Shown here piece after piece: positions 15,581 to 24,962 of a stretch of 46,626 nt of DNA (positions are counted from its first letter, which is position 1; each line of letters opens with the position of its first letter). Location: the NCBI GenBank assembly GCA_945881915.1, contig CAMCVW010000026.1, positions 1 to 46,626 on the forward strand, written 5' to 3'. Source of the stretch: Thermoflexus hugenholtzii JAD2. GTDB lineage: Bacteria > Chloroflexota > Chloroflexia > Chloroflexales > Roseiflexaceae. The position numbers and the translations under genes are program-made. The notes beneath the pieces are model-generated. The model was not told where the DNA came from and did not search any database. It saw only the letters and a list, made by a program, of their open reading frames with translations.

Positions 15581-16306
15581 TCAGCGCTCGACTTCTTCGG
15601 GGAGTTCGTACCAGCGCATCTTATCGCCGATGAGTGCACGTGACTTGAAGCCGAGTGTTTTGGGTGCAGCAGAAAGGAACAACGTGAGTGCCTGTACTTC
15701 GTGCGCGACCGTGGCGGCGTCGTCTGCATGATGTTCTTGTGCATATACGACACAGCGATCGAGGTTCATGGTGAAGGTACGCCACAGCCCCCAGTCTGCC
15801 CCGCACAGGGCGGCGATACGGGTACGCGTCGCAGCTTGGGTGGGATTCGTGCCGATGCGGAGGGAACTCAGTAGGGTACAGCCATCGTATGCGTCTTTTG
15901 GATTGAGCTCAAAAATCTGTAGTTTGGTCAGAAGGAGGTCCGCAACGGGCACGGTGTACGGGTCTGTGCCAATCGTCAGAGGGATATTGTGGCACATCGA
16001 AAAGTTGCCCACAAAGACGTCGATTTGGCGCTGTGTTCGGGAGTCATGGAAGAGTAGGCGAGAATCACCATTGAGGAGGTTGAATTCTTTGTCGGGTACA
16101 TACCCTGCTGCTGCGAGTACCGCACTGACGCGCGACTGTGTCTTGGCAGGGATGAACGCGTCGATGTCGCGGTAGCTTCGTCCCGGATTCATCCGCTCGG
16201 GACAATGCAAGGCCACGGCCACCCCGCCGAGAAGTCGAATGTCGAGCTTTTGGGCACGTGCGATGTCGACCAAGTGCTGCGCTGACGCGATGATATCTGC
16301 GTTCAT
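15581..16306 (-). CDS. Nucleotidyltransferase-fold protein
   Basis: 241 residues. The N-terminal part reads IRLLGGVAVALHCPE then SYRDIDAFIPAK, the G-G...D-x-D pattern of DNA polymerase beta-like nucleotidyltransferases, as in minimal nucleotidyltransferases and toxin-like AbiEii relatives. A further acidic position (IDVFVG) supplies the third metal ligand. The C-terminal half is unrecognised. There is no antitoxin- or HEPN-like small partner gene beside it, so a toxin role is not supported; substrate unknown. ATG preceded by AAGGAAG. It starts 23 bases after the terminator of the upstream permease. Confidence 0.65.
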   Translation of the reverse strand: MNADIIASAQHLVDIARAQKLDIRLLGGVAVALHCPERMNPGRSYRDIDAFIPAKTQSRVSAVLAAAGYVPDKEFNLLNGDSRLLFHDSRTQRQIDVFVGNFSMCHNIPLTIGTDPYTVPVADLLLTKLQIFELNPKDAYDGCTLLSSLRIGTNPTQAATRTRIAALCGADWGLWRTFTMNLDRCVVYAQEHHADDAATVAHEVQALTLFLSAAPKTLGFKSRALIGDKMRWYELPEEVER

Positions 16307-16329
16307 GTACTTCCTTTTGAGAGAGAAAA

Positions 16330-16352
16330 CGCCCAGGGGCGACCCCTGGGCG
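16330..16352 (-). terminator. Terminator of the APC permease gene
   Basis: CGCCCAGGGG (16330-16339) pairs with CCCCTGGGCG (16343-16352), 3-base loop, followed on the minus strand by TTTTCTC. Confidence 0.88.
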
Positions 16353-16368
16353 TGCGCGGAGCGGGTGA

Positions 16369-18042
16369 TTATTCGGCAGGGATTTCTTTCTGGAGCATGG
16401 CCAGATCGATGCCCTTGCTCTTGCGGTACGCCTTCATTCCAACGTAGATCAACAGTGCGACACCGTACAGGCTGCCCATAAAGATCAACGACGTGGTGTT
16501 TTTGAGACCAGCTTCATTGATACTATAGCCAATACCGTACATGGCGTCGGGGTCGAGCAACCATTCATAGAGCATGTAGCCCAAGAATGCCGTCGAAACG
16601 AAGCCAGCCACGCTGATGAGTGGCATACCCAGCACGTTCAGCTTGGCAATCGGGGAGGCTGCGTAGAGTTCTTTTTTGGTGTACGGCAGAATCATGGCGG
16701 CGATTGACGTCCCAAAGAACGTCACCGCAATGACCAGCGTGGCAGCCAAGGTCAGACTCTGGAACCCGAAGTAATTGAATGCATACAGGTACGAAATCCC
16801 GATGCTAGGAATGAACATCAGCATCAAGGCCCAGATTGGTGTGCGGGTGCGTTCGTTCACCTTGGCGACGGCCTCAGGGAGCAAGCGGTCGAAGGCTGCA
16901 GCGAAAATCACACGGGTCGATGACAAGAACATGGTGCCGGCCCAGCCGAAGAACCACATACTCATCGAGACGATGATGCCCAGCTGCACCAGTGGGTTCG
17001 TACTCATGAACGAAGCCAACAGGGCGGGGTACGGCCAGACAGGGAATGCCGGTGCGACGGTGCCATAGCCCCAGGTGTAATTCCAGTAGGCTGCATTGGC
17101 CTGCATGAAGAATTGCCAGCTGATGGAATGGTCGATGGCGAAGAATACCGCGATCAACAGGGCTACCGTGGCAAGTACGGCATATGCCATGCCAGCGAAG
17201 TTGCGCTTGAAGTCGTCGGCGCCTTTGACTTCGCCGTACAACGTGGCGCCCCAGTTCGGGTAGAGCAAGAAGTAGGCGATGACCGGAATCAGCAAGCCGA
17301 TGTCCTTCAAGGTGCCACCAAACAAGACATTGGTCGACAAATCCTTGCCCAAGGCGACGGTGGCGTCATAGACGTCCGGACCGGTGCCATAGAGAGTGGC
17401 GCTGTTGGCGATGAAGGCTGCTTTGAAGGCTTCGTGATCGCCCGAAAAGAGCAATGCGATAACGCCAATCAAGCCAGCGTTGCCGATCCAGAAGGACCAC
17501 TTCTGGAAGGTGGCGTAGCGTTTCATACCGGTGATGATGATGATGGTCACAAACAACAGGGCAATCATCGTCGCGATGAAGTTGTAGGTAGGTTCTCCAT
17601 TGAAGAGCATCGCCAATTCGCGATTTCCCAAAAGGGACAGCACGGGCACGATGATCATACGGCGCAATGCGTCACCGTACAATGGCGTCCACAGCCAGAG
17701 GATGAACCACCAGCCGGTGACCGACAGGACAAACCCGATGCCGCTCCCCAAAATACGACTCTGCCAGACGTAGTCGCCACCGGCACGGGGCATCACGGCA
17801 ATGAGGCCAGCGTAGACGGCGACTTCTGCCATGATGAGTATGCTAAAGGTTATCAGCGCGGTGACCATGCCACCGCTGAAGAAGTACATCTGGCTGACAG
17901 ACGTCATTCCCAGCGTGACCAGATTGATCGAAAAGAATGCATAGATGAATGCATCGAATACCGACCACGAACGGACGAGCCCGGTGGCTTTGCGCAGGAA
18001 AAGGGCTGCATCACCGCTACTGCTCGACTGCTTATTGCTCAT
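16369..18042 (-). CDS. APC-family amino acid/polyamine permease
   Basis: 557 residues with about 12-14 hydrophobic segments, consistent with the amino acid-polyamine-organocation family (LeuT fold). The first helix reads SWSVFDAFIYAFFSINLVTLG, the second region ends with MPRAGGDYVWQSRILG, the typical PR-x-GGxY segment, and later SSTRVIFAAAFDRLLPEAVAKVNERTRTPIWAL matches the R-x-x-x-A-x-x-R-D-x-x-LP cytoplasmic loop of the family. Substrate unknown. ATG preceded by GGAGACG. It starts 37 bases after the metallophosphoesterase gene on the same strand; the pair may be cotranscribed. Confidence 0.9.
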   Translation of the reverse strand: MSNKQSSSSGDAALFLRKATGLVRSWSVFDAFIYAFFSINLVTLGMTSVSQMYFFSGGMVTALITFSILIMAEVAVYAGLIAVMPRAGGDYVWQSRILGSGIGFVLSVTGWWFILWLWTPLYGDALRRMIIVPVLSLLGNRELAMLFNGEPTYNFIATMIALLFVTIIIITGMKRYATFQKWSFWIGNAGLIGVIALLFSGDHEAFKAAFIANSATLYGTGPDVYDATVALGKDLSTNVLFGGTLKDIGLLIPVIAYFLLYPNWGATLYGEVKGADDFKRNFAGMAYAVLATVALLIAVFFAIDHSISWQFFMQANAAYWNYTWGYGTVAPAFPVWPYPALLASFMSTNPLVQLGIIVSMSMWFFGWAGTMFLSSTRVIFAAAFDRLLPEAVAKVNERTRTPIWALMLMFIPSIGISYLYAFNYFGFQSLTLAATLVIAVTFFGTSIAAMILPYTKKELYAASPIAKLNVLGMPLISVAGFVSTAFLGYMLYEWLLDPDAMYGIGYSINEAGLKNTTSLIFMGSLYGVALLIYVGMKAYRKSKGIDLAMLQKEIPAE

Positions 18043-18079
18043 CGATTGCGTCTCCTCTGTGTGCGAATCTGTCTATTCA

Positions 18080-19051
18080 CTACCCCGATGTCAGGGTGTA
18101 GCTTCGAATGTGGGTCTTGGCGCGGAACAAACCGCCCTTTGGATTGGGATCGAGGTCGATGAGTGCCCCTTGGAGCACGCCTTGCTCGTACAGACTGCCT
18201 GCATTGATGCTCAAGGTACGGCCGATGCGTGCGGTCCCTTTGCCCTCATGGATATGCCCATGCAGCGACAACAGCGGCTGAAATTCTTCGATCATCCGCC
18301 GTACCGCAGTACTCCCAGCGGGGACCATCGAATGCCCTGCGTTGACCACATGTAACTCGGCGTCCAACTCTGAGACTTCGTCGAGGTTGGATGCATGCGG
18401 TGGGCAGTGGAAGTTGAAAATCGCCTTCTCGGCATCAAACCCTGCGGGAATCATGGCGTGGAGGTAATCGTACAGGCGGTCTTCGGGGAGTTCTCGATCG
18501 GTGTGCCATGGCGTCACGTTGGCCCAGCCGGACGAAATGAGCGAGAAGCCTTCGCCGATCTCGATGTGCTGACCCTCGGCCATGGTGATAGCGCTTGAAC
18601 GGATGAGCATGTCATCGATATCGAACGGATCATCGTTGCCGGGCGATACATAGCAACGAATACCGGTACCTGCAAGTCGTTCTTCGGCGAGTGCTAACCA
18701 GCGCTCCAGCGAGAGGTGCATCTGCCGATGAAATTCGCGATCAACGAGCGACGGGTCTGTACGAAAATCCTCGAGCTGCTGCGTACTCAGACGAAAAGGA
18801 TAATAGCCACGACTGGCTACTTTGCGCTCCATGTCGAGCACTGCCGCTTCGTCTTCGAGAATGAATTCCTGCTGTAACAATGTCGCGTGGAAGCTCCCAT
18901 TGGCCTGCTGGCTAATGGGGACGAGCGCTTTGCCGGTCATGTCGCCGCCGAGAATCAACAACGAGACATCATAGAATTTGGCAGCATTCAGGAACTTGCG
19001 CCAGCAGATGTCTGAGCCATGGATGTCGGTCGCAAAAAACAGACGTGTCAC
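18080..19051 (-). CDS. Calcineurin-like metallophosphoesterase
   Basis: 323 residues with all five metallophosphoesterase blocks: ATDIHGSD at the N-terminus, LILGGDMTGK, SPGNDDPFD, an FHCPPH segment and LHGHIHEGKG. These ligate a two-metal centre that hydrolyses phosphomono- or diesters. The GN-D-D in place of the usual GNHD is seen in a subset. The start is GTG at 19051 with GGGAGT upstream. No signal peptide, so cytoplasmic. It is divergent from the debranching-like gene and followed by the permease after 37 bases. Natural substrate unknown. Confidence 0.88.
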   Translation of the reverse strand: MTRLFFATDIHGSDICWRKFLNAAKFYDVSLLILGGDMTGKALVPISQQANGSFHATLLQQEFILEDEAAVLDMERKVASRGYYPFRLSTQQLEDFRTDPSLVDREFHRQMHLSLERWLALAEERLAGTGIRCYVSPGNDDPFDIDDMLIRSSAITMAEGQHIEIGEGFSLISSGWANVTPWHTDRELPEDRLYDYLHAMIPAGFDAEKAIFNFHCPPHASNLDEVSELDAELHVVNAGHSMVPAGSTAVRRMIEEFQPLLSLHGHIHEGKGTARIGRTLSINAGSLYEQGVLQGALIDLDPNPKGGLFRAKTHIRSYTLTSG

Positions 19052-19185
19052 AGGGACTCCCTATCAAAATTTAATCTGTGCTTAACACAAACTATACCAT
19101 ATCTTTACGAAAAGGCGGTACAGCCAATTCGAACTGGCAATGCGAGCAGTTGCCGGCGTATACTGGTGCGCAGAGGAGGGTACCA

Positions 19186-21186
19186 ATGACGCAGATGCAA
19201 TTTGTTATAGATGGAGTGGATTGGCAGGGCGAACGACCGGCAGACACGCCGACGTTCTTGTCCAGCCCGCATGGGTATTTGGTAGCCAGTATCAGTGGGG
19301 CGCAGGTTTCGTATGGGGCCGAGCATCTGGTGGGCAAAATGGGTGGCTTGTGGTTCCACCCGTTGCGTATTGGGGCGGGGTGGCAGCTGTGGGTCGATGG
19401 GCACGTCTGTGACGATGCGCAGTTCTGTCGGGTGACTGAGTCAACGATTGAGCGAACATTCGTGCGTGCCGGATATTCCGTATTGGTCATTGAGCAGATG
19501 GATGCGGAGGTCGCTGCGTTCATGGTCAGCATCGAACTCTGCGCTCGATCGGCGGAATCGTGCACGTACGCAATCGAAATCAAGATAGACACCGCCATCG
19601 AGGGGTGTTGGTTTGGCGGCTTGCTGCCTGGCCAGACGGTCACCACAATGGATGCAGAGCGCGTTGTGGGCGTGCACGCCAGTGGAGGCGATATCAGCGG
19701 CGGAGTCGCAGTAGCGGCTGAGCCCGCGCTGTTGTGGCAGCGCAAAAATGGAATGCTGAGCGGCACCGGCGACATGACATGCACCGGCAGCACGCCCACC
19801 GCGCAGACATGGGCCCTCGTGTGTGACCGCAATGTTCCAGCGACGGCTGATGTATATTCGTCGCTCCCGCGCGTCCTGCAAGCGGCGTCCCGCCGCGCAC
19901 CACAGACGATTGCCCGGCCCACGTTGTTTTATCATCATGATGCGGATCTGGAAGCCTACTGGCGCGTTGCACGACAGAATTTGACGCAATTGGATGCACA
20001 GTACCCTGGGATGCCGCGCTATCCATTGGCAGGAATTCCTGAATATCCGCAGTTTTTTGGGTGTGATACGACCTATTCCATACCGGGTTTATTAGCTGCA
20101 GGATTGGCTGATTTGGCTTGCAGTGCACTCGACGGGTTGGCAGAACGGGCGCAGGCTGCCTGCGGACGTGTGCCCCACGAAATCACCACGAATGGGCGGG
20201 TGTACCACCCAGGTAATGCCCAAGAGACGCCGCAATTTGCCGTTGCGTGTTGGCAGTATGTGCTCTGGACCGGGGATATGGTCGCAGCGCAACGCTGGTA
20301 CAGCGTCTGTGCTGAGGGAATGCAACACGTCGCAGGCGTGTTGCGCGGTGATCAATGGCCGTACGGGGACGGTATGGTCGAGCGTCATGGGATGGGGCCA
20401 TTCAAGCTCGACAGCGTGTGTTATATCTTGCAGGCGTTGGCGGCACTGATTGACTGGGCGCAGGCACTCGGTATGGCAGCCGAATCGGCATACTGGTCAG
20501 ATTGTCGCTTGCGCTTGGCTGCACGATTTGAGCACGGCTGGTGGATATCCGATTCCGGCTTGTACGCCGATTCGTTGCAGCGGGATGGGACACCGCAGCT
20601 AGATTATCATTGGACGGCAATTGTTCCCGTTCAGACGGGCGTCGCTCTGCGCGAACGGCAACAGATTGTCTATGCACAAGTCAAAGAAAAGCTCACTAAT
20701 GAGTGGGGATTGGTACACACCGGAGGTATCGAGCAGAGCGTGTGGACGTTACCGACGGGTCTGTTGGCATTGGCGGCGTTCGGGCAGGGCGATGAGGCGT
20801 ATGCAATTACGCTGCTCAAAAACATCGGTGTTACGGCACGGCATGGGAGCATAGGCCTCATGAAGGAGCTGATTCCTGAGGGGTTGTGCTTTGTGCAGCT
20901 GTGGTCGGCGGCATTGTACTGCCAGAGCATTGTGGAAGGGTTGCTGGGATTTCGTCCAGATATGCCGACACGAACGATTTCCCTGACACCGAACCTCGAA
21001 CCCGGAGCGGGTGCATTCCGGATGGAAGGATTGGTGTGTGGTGATCACACCCTCGATGTACGCGTGCACCAGACGCACATCCACGTCGTCCATCGAACCG
21101 GGAGCGGACCTTTGCACTGGCGCGTCGCTGACCGTATCCAGGGAACGACACAGCCAGGGGAAAGCGCGGATTTTTACGGTGTGTGA
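19186..21186 (+). CDS. Glycogen-debranching-like (alpha/alpha)6 glycosidase
   Basis: 666 residues from the ATG at 19186 with a strong GAGGAGGG site; the open frame starts earlier, but that part is not family-like. The first 280 residues form a beta-rich domain, and the rest is a helical toroid like the C-terminal catalytic domain of glycogen debranching and related amylo-1,6-glucosidases. Landmarks: YPQFFGCDTTYSIPGLL (catalytic acidic region), GRVPHEITTNG, YHWTAIVPVQTGVA and KELIPEGLCFVQLWSAAL. Likely cytoplasmic, acting on an oligosaccharide; precise substrate unknown. It stands alone, divergent from the phosphoesterase gene, with no sugar transporter or regulator next to it. Confidence 0.78.
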   Translation: MTQMQFVIDGVDWQGERPADTPTFLSSPHGYLVASISGAQVSYGAEHLVGKMGGLWFHPLRIGAGWQLWVDGHVCDDAQFCRVTESTIERTFVRAGYSVLVIEQMDAEVAAFMVSIELCARSAESCTYAIEIKIDTAIEGCWFGGLLPGQTVTTMDAERVVGVHASGGDISGGVAVAAEPALLWQRKNGMLSGTGDMTCTGSTPTAQTWALVCDRNVPATADVYSSLPRVLQAASRRAPQTIARPTLFYHHDADLEAYWRVARQNLTQLDAQYPGMPRYPLAGIPEYPQFFGCDTTYSIPGLLAAGLADLACSALDGLAERAQAACGRVPHEITTNGRVYHPGNAQETPQFAVACWQYVLWTGDMVAAQRWYSVCAEGMQHVAGVLRGDQWPYGDGMVERHGMGPFKLDSVCYILQALAALIDWAQALGMAAESAYWSDCRLRLAARFEHGWWISDSGLYADSLQRDGTPQLDYHWTAIVPVQTGVALRERQQIVYAQVKEKLTNEWGLVHTGGIEQSVWTLPTGLLALAAFGQGDEAYAITLLKNIGVTARHGSIGLMKELIPEGLCFVQLWSAALYCQSIVEGLLGFRPDMPTRTISLTPNLEPGAGAFRMEGLVCGDHTLDVRVHQTHIHVVHRTGSGPLHWRVADRIQGTTQPGESADFYGV

Positions 21187-21310
21187 CAACAGAAAATTTG
21201 CGTATGCAATGCTAAGCGCACTATGCGAGGCTTTTTGCTTGTCTCAGTCTGACATCAATCAACCCGTTCACCAGCCGTGATGGGTGTCGTGTGCATATGC
21301 AGACGAATGA

Positions 21311-21348
21311 AACGCCACCACTCCCGCCTCGGCTGAACTGGTGGCGTT
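21311..21348 (-). terminator. Terminator of the M20 peptidase / small membrane protein unit
   Basis: AACGCCACCA (21311-21320) pairs with TGGTGGCGTT (21339-21348) around an 18-base loop; on the minus strand it is followed by TCATTC, so the T-run is weak. It may work in both directions. Confidence 0.6.
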
Positions 21349-21363
21349 GGTATTGAGCGGTGA

Positions 21364-21546
21364 CTACTGGTCTTTGCGCATTTTTTGGCGTAAGAATCTG
21401 CCAGCCAGCATGGATACAAGGGCGATGACCAGACATCCCCAGGCGAGTACCGTAACGGTACCCTGAGCGTATTGAATCAACAGGGCGAGTGACACAAAGA
21501 CCAGACCGATAACATTGAGGATGATGCGCAGGCGTCGCGGTTCCAT
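21364..21546 (-). CDS. Small membrane protein, two helices
   Basis: 60 residues: basic start MEPRRLR, two hydrophobic segments (about residues 8-24 and 30-48) joined by a short turn, then a basic end RFLRQKMRKDQ. This is an N-in/C-in hairpin by the positive-inside rule. Unknown function. Its ATG immediately follows the stop of the M20 peptidase gene, which argues that it is a real, coupled gene. Confidence 0.65.
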   Translation of the reverse strand: MEPRRLRIILNVIGLVFVSLALLIQYAQGTVTVLAWGCLVIALVSMLAGRFLRQKMRKDQ

Positions 21547-22917
21547 TTAGGCACCCAGCTTGGATAAGAAGCGGATACAGCTGCGGATGGCAGTGTAGTA
21601 ATACGGCAGATGGAATTTTTCGTTAGGGGCATGCACATTATCATCGGCTAACCCGAACCCGAGCATCACACTCGGTGCATGCAGCTTGGTGTCGAACAAC
21701 GCTGCCACGGGGATAGAACCGCCACCGCGTACGAATTCGACGGGAGCGCTGAATTCCGCGCCGTAGGCTTGTGCGGCGATCTGGAGTACTGGTGCGTCGA
21801 GCGGCAACAAGAGCGGTTCGCCGCCGTTGAGCCACACGACATCCATGGTGACCCCATCGGGGGCGAGTGCGAGGACGCGTTTTTTGAGGAGTTCGTAGAC
21901 TTTGACTGATTCCTGACCCGGCGCCAGCCGCAAGCTGACTTTGGCTTTGGCCTCAGCAGGGATGACGGTTTTGCTGCCTTCACCGATAAAGCCGCCGATG
22001 ATGCCATGGACCTCGAGTGTCGGTCGTGAGGTCATGCGTTCCATGGCGGAATACTGCTGTTCGCCAGGGAAGGACTGCAATCCTGCTGCTGCCAGCATGG
22101 CAGGACCGCGTTCGACTGATTGGCGGTCGAGGATGGCTTTGTCGGTTGGGGTCAATGGACGGAGCATCTCGTACAGCCCAGGCAGGTTGATGTGACCGTC
22201 TCGCCCTTTGAGGTCTGCGAGCACCCAGGCGAGTGCCTGGAGCGGGTTGGGGGCGATGCCGCCGTAGCCACCGGAGTGCAGGTCACCCTTTGCGCCATGG
22301 GCGGTTATTTCGACATAAGTCATGCCGCGCAGCGAGTGTGTGATGGTGGGGATGTCTTTGTCCACCATCCCGGTGTCGAGGATGAGGACATAGTCACAGG
22401 CGAGTTCAGCGGGATGAGTGGAGACATACGCAGAGATCGATTCGCTCCCTGATTCTTCTTCGCCTTCGAGCAAAATTTTGATATTGAGATGCAACCCATC
22501 CGTGGCAAGCAAGGATTCGAGTGCTTTGAGTGCTGCCAACATTGGCCCCTTGTCGTCCACTGCGCCACGCGCATAGAGGCTGTCACCGACCAGTGTCGGT
22601 TCGAAGGGGGCCGTGTTCCAGAGTTCGATGGGGTCGATGGGCTGCACATCGAAGTGACCGTAGACCAAGACGGTCGGTTTTTTGGGGTCGATGATACGTT
22701 CGGCATAGACGAGCGGGAGTGCGACGCCCTCGACGACTCGTGCATTCCCAAAACCGATAGTCGTCTTGAGATGATTGGCGAGCCATTCGGCGGCCCGGCG
22801 TACGTCGGGATGGTGCACCGACATGCCGCTGATACTGGGGATGCGGATGAGTTCCTTCAGGTGTTCGAGGTGCTGGGCTTGCTTGCCAGCGGCGTAGGCG
22901 AGAGCTTTGTCTGACAT
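21547..22917 (-). CDS. M20-family dipeptidase-like metallopeptidase
   Basis: 456 residues from the ATG at 22917, chosen because GAAAGG lies upstream and MSDKALAYAAG starts the family-like region. Zinc-ligand motifs are in order: VYGHFDVQP, ARGAVDDKGPMLAAL and EGEEESGSESI (general base and ligand). The HEG-like dimerisation domain and the late FVRGGGSIPVA segment are also visible. The length fits the CNDP/PepV-like dipeptidase branch, which cuts di- and small peptides. Cytoplasmic. The small membrane protein gene follows without a gap; mutL lies upstream on the same strand after 70 bases. Confidence 0.9.
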   Translation of the reverse strand: MSDKALAYAAGKQAQHLEHLKELIRIPSISGMSVHHPDVRRAAEWLANHLKTTIGFGNARVVEGVALPLVYAERIIDPKKPTVLVYGHFDVQPIDPIELWNTAPFEPTLVGDSLYARGAVDDKGPMLAALKALESLLATDGLHLNIKILLEGEEESGSESISAYVSTHPAELACDYVLILDTGMVDKDIPTITHSLRGMTYVEITAHGAKGDLHSGGYGGIAPNPLQALAWVLADLKGRDGHINLPGLYEMLRPLTPTDKAILDRQSVERGPAMLAAAGLQSFPGEQQYSAMERMTSRPTLEVHGIIGGFIGEGSKTVIPAEAKAKVSLRLAPGQESVKVYELLKKRVLALAPDGVTMDVVWLNGGEPLLLPLDAPVLQIAAQAYGAEFSAPVEFVRGGGSIPVAALFDTKLHAPSVMLGFGLADDNVHAPNEKFHLPYYYTAIRSCIRFLSKLGA

Positions 22918-22987
22918 GTGGGAAATCCTTTCGGGATGGATTGTATGTGCGTGCCAGATGCACGTCATGACGATGAGCGAGTGGAGA

Positions 22988-24895
22988 TTAGGTAATCCTA
23001 CCAAACTGACGGGCAAATAAATCGAGCCGCATGCTCACTATGGTCGGTCGACCATGCGGGCAGGTGCGTGGATTCGTACAGGCGTGCAATTGCTGGAGGA
23101 GTGCCGATTGTTCTGCGAGCGACAGCCGTTGACCTGCGCGAATCGACGTATGGCATGCGAGTGTAATCAACATTCTGTCACGCCAGTCTCCGGGGAGCGT
23201 CCCGTCAGTATCCCGTAGTGCAGCTGCGATTTGGAGTAAGGCAGCCTCGGTTTTGGGTGCAGCAACGGTTGCAGGAATGGTGTGGACGAGAATGTCGGCT
23301 GCATCTTCACCGAGGCGGAATCCCCAACCGAGTAATTCATCACGGTGCTGCAGCAACAACAGGATATCCTGCGGAACGAATGCTACTCTGAGTGGAATCA
23401 GCAGCGGCTGGACTTCGATTTTGCCAATGGCAGCCTGTGCCATCAGCCGTTCGTAATTGATGCGCTCGTGCGCAGCGTGCTGATCGATGATGTAGAGCTC
23501 GTGTTGGGGCGATTCACACAGGATGTAGAGCCCCGCCAATTGCCCGATTATCTGCAACTCGGGCAGCGGACCGGTCTGTTGTTGGCGTGTCTCGGCGACG
23601 ACCGTGGCAATTGCCTGCCCTGCAGCCTGCGCATCCACCGGGGTGCGCTGACCGGTATGGAATCCCTGTTGTTGCGGCATCGGTACTGGTTCAGGGAACA
23701 AATCGTCGTCGTCACGGCGAGCCGTGGGGCGATAACCGCTACCGGCAGTGCGCGTAGGTGCACTCCCCGACCGATCGAGATCGGTGAGGTAGCCCATGCG
23801 CTGTTCACGGGCAGTCGCAGGCGGAGGTGGTTCAGGTGTTGTGCCGTCTGGTGTCGGTGTTGCGTCTGGCAATGCAACCGTCCAGCCTTGGACCGTTGGA
23901 CTCGCCTGAATGACGGTACGAAGGGCATCGGCGACGTGACTCCGCACATATTCGGGGTCACGGAACTTGACTTCTGTTTTGGCGGGATGCACATTCACAT
24001 CGACCGTGCCCGGATCGACGGTCAGTGCCAACATGAGGATAGGGAATCTCCCCTTCATCAACACCGTGTGGTAGGCGTCATCAAACATGCCCGCCATCGC
24101 GCCACGGGCAGCAATGCTCCGTCCATTCACACTGATGTGCATCGCCTCTCGCGTATTGCGATGGGCGGTCGCATCTGACGCATAGCCGTGTAGCCCAATG
24201 CGATACGGACCACTTCCTGCGTCGTACTGAACGGGCAACAAATGCTGGACGACGTCTACACCATACACCGCCAGGGCAACGGCTCGAACATCAGCACTGC
24301 CATCCGTCTGGAGGCGTGTTTTGCCATCGACAACAAGTCGGAATCGAATCGCTGGGTATGCGAGCGCATAGTGTGTCATCACTGCAGCGATGGCTGCGGC
24401 TTCGGCACCGGCAGAGCGCAAAAACTGTCGTCGCACGGGGAGGTTATAAAACAAATTGCGAATCACAAAGGTGGTGCCAACTGGGGCTCCGACACTGCGT
24501 TTGTCCTGGATTTCACTCCCGGCGATACGCAATTCGACCGCACTGCTTGCATCGCGGTGCCGACTCGTACAGCTGACCTGCGCGACCGCGGCAATGGAGG
24601 GGAGTGCCTCGCCGCGGAATCCGAGGGTCATTATATTGAAGAGATCTTCGGCGTTGATTAGCTTTGATGTGGCGTGTCGTGCGAATGCGGTTTCGATTTG
24701 GTCTGCAGGGATGCCCGTGCCGTTGTCACGGATGATGAGTTCTTGGACACCGCCGCCTTGTAATTCGACGGTTATTTCGGTGGCATCTGCATCAATGGCG
24801 TTTTCGAGGAGTTCTTTGACGACCGAAGCGGGGCGCTCGACAACCTCGCCGGCGGCGATTTGCGCAGCTATTGCAGGTGGCAGAATTCGTATCAT
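22988..24895 (-). CDS. mutL: DNA mismatch repair protein MutL
   Basis: 635 residues. N-terminal GHKL ATPase: LLENAIDADAT, DNGTGIPADQ, ATSKL and GFRGEALPSIA, then the FVIRNLFYNLPVRRQFL and VNVHPAKTEVKF segments. A Pro-rich linker (about residues 335-440) leads to the C-terminal dimerisation/endonuclease domain. The DQHAAHERINYE motif at 471-482 (DQHA-x2-E-x4-E), ACHTSIRAGQ and the CPHGRP tail indicate the nicking endonuclease type, expected in organisms without MutH. mutS is not in the window. ATG at 24895; divergent from the YitT-family gene with a 67-base gap. Confidence 0.96.
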   Translation of the reverse strand: MIRILPPAIAAQIAAGEVVERPASVVKELLENAIDADATEITVELQGGGVQELIIRDNGTGIPADQIETAFARHATSKLINAEDLFNIMTLGFRGEALPSIAAVAQVSCTSRHRDASSAVELRIAGSEIQDKRSVGAPVGTTFVIRNLFYNLPVRRQFLRSAGAEAAAIAAVMTHYALAYPAIRFRLVVDGKTRLQTDGSADVRAVALAVYGVDVVQHLLPVQYDAGSGPYRIGLHGYASDATAHRNTREAMHISVNGRSIAARGAMAGMFDDAYHTVLMKGRFPILMLALTVDPGTVDVNVHPAKTEVKFRDPEYVRSHVADALRTVIQASPTVQGWTVALPDATPTPDGTTPEPPPPATAREQRMGYLTDLDRSGSAPTRTAGSGYRPTARRDDDDLFPEPVPMPQQQGFHTGQRTPVDAQAAGQAIATVVAETRQQQTGPLPELQIIGQLAGLYILCESPQHELYIIDQHAAHERINYERLMAQAAIGKIEVQPLLIPLRVAFVPQDILLLLQHRDELLGWGFRLGEDAADILVHTIPATVAAPKTEAALLQIAAALRDTDGTLPGDWRDRMLITLACHTSIRAGQRLSLAEQSALLQQLHACTNPRTCPHGRPTIVSMRLDLFARQFGRIT

Positions 24896-24962
24896 GAGCG
24901 CCTCTGTAGCTTTTCTGTATTATAGTACCAACCACCACGGCATACCTCACAACAGAAAGACC

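Noticed and set aside
14794-15633. 279-codon open frame on the plus strand
   Set aside because: Antisense to accC, whose motifs are all intact; no start signal or domain.
17113-18162. 349-codon open frame on the plus strand
   Set aside because: It is antisense to the APC permease gene; its translation is Asp/Gly/Gln-rich and has no family pattern. The permease is clearly real.
13109-19051. A single long operon from the phosphoesterase to the SDR gene
   Set aside because: Clear hairpin terminators at 16330-16352 and 14097-14120 separate the genes into independent units.
23345-24178. 277-codon open frame on the plus strand
   Set aside because: Antisense to mutL, with no ribosome-binding site or recognisable domain.
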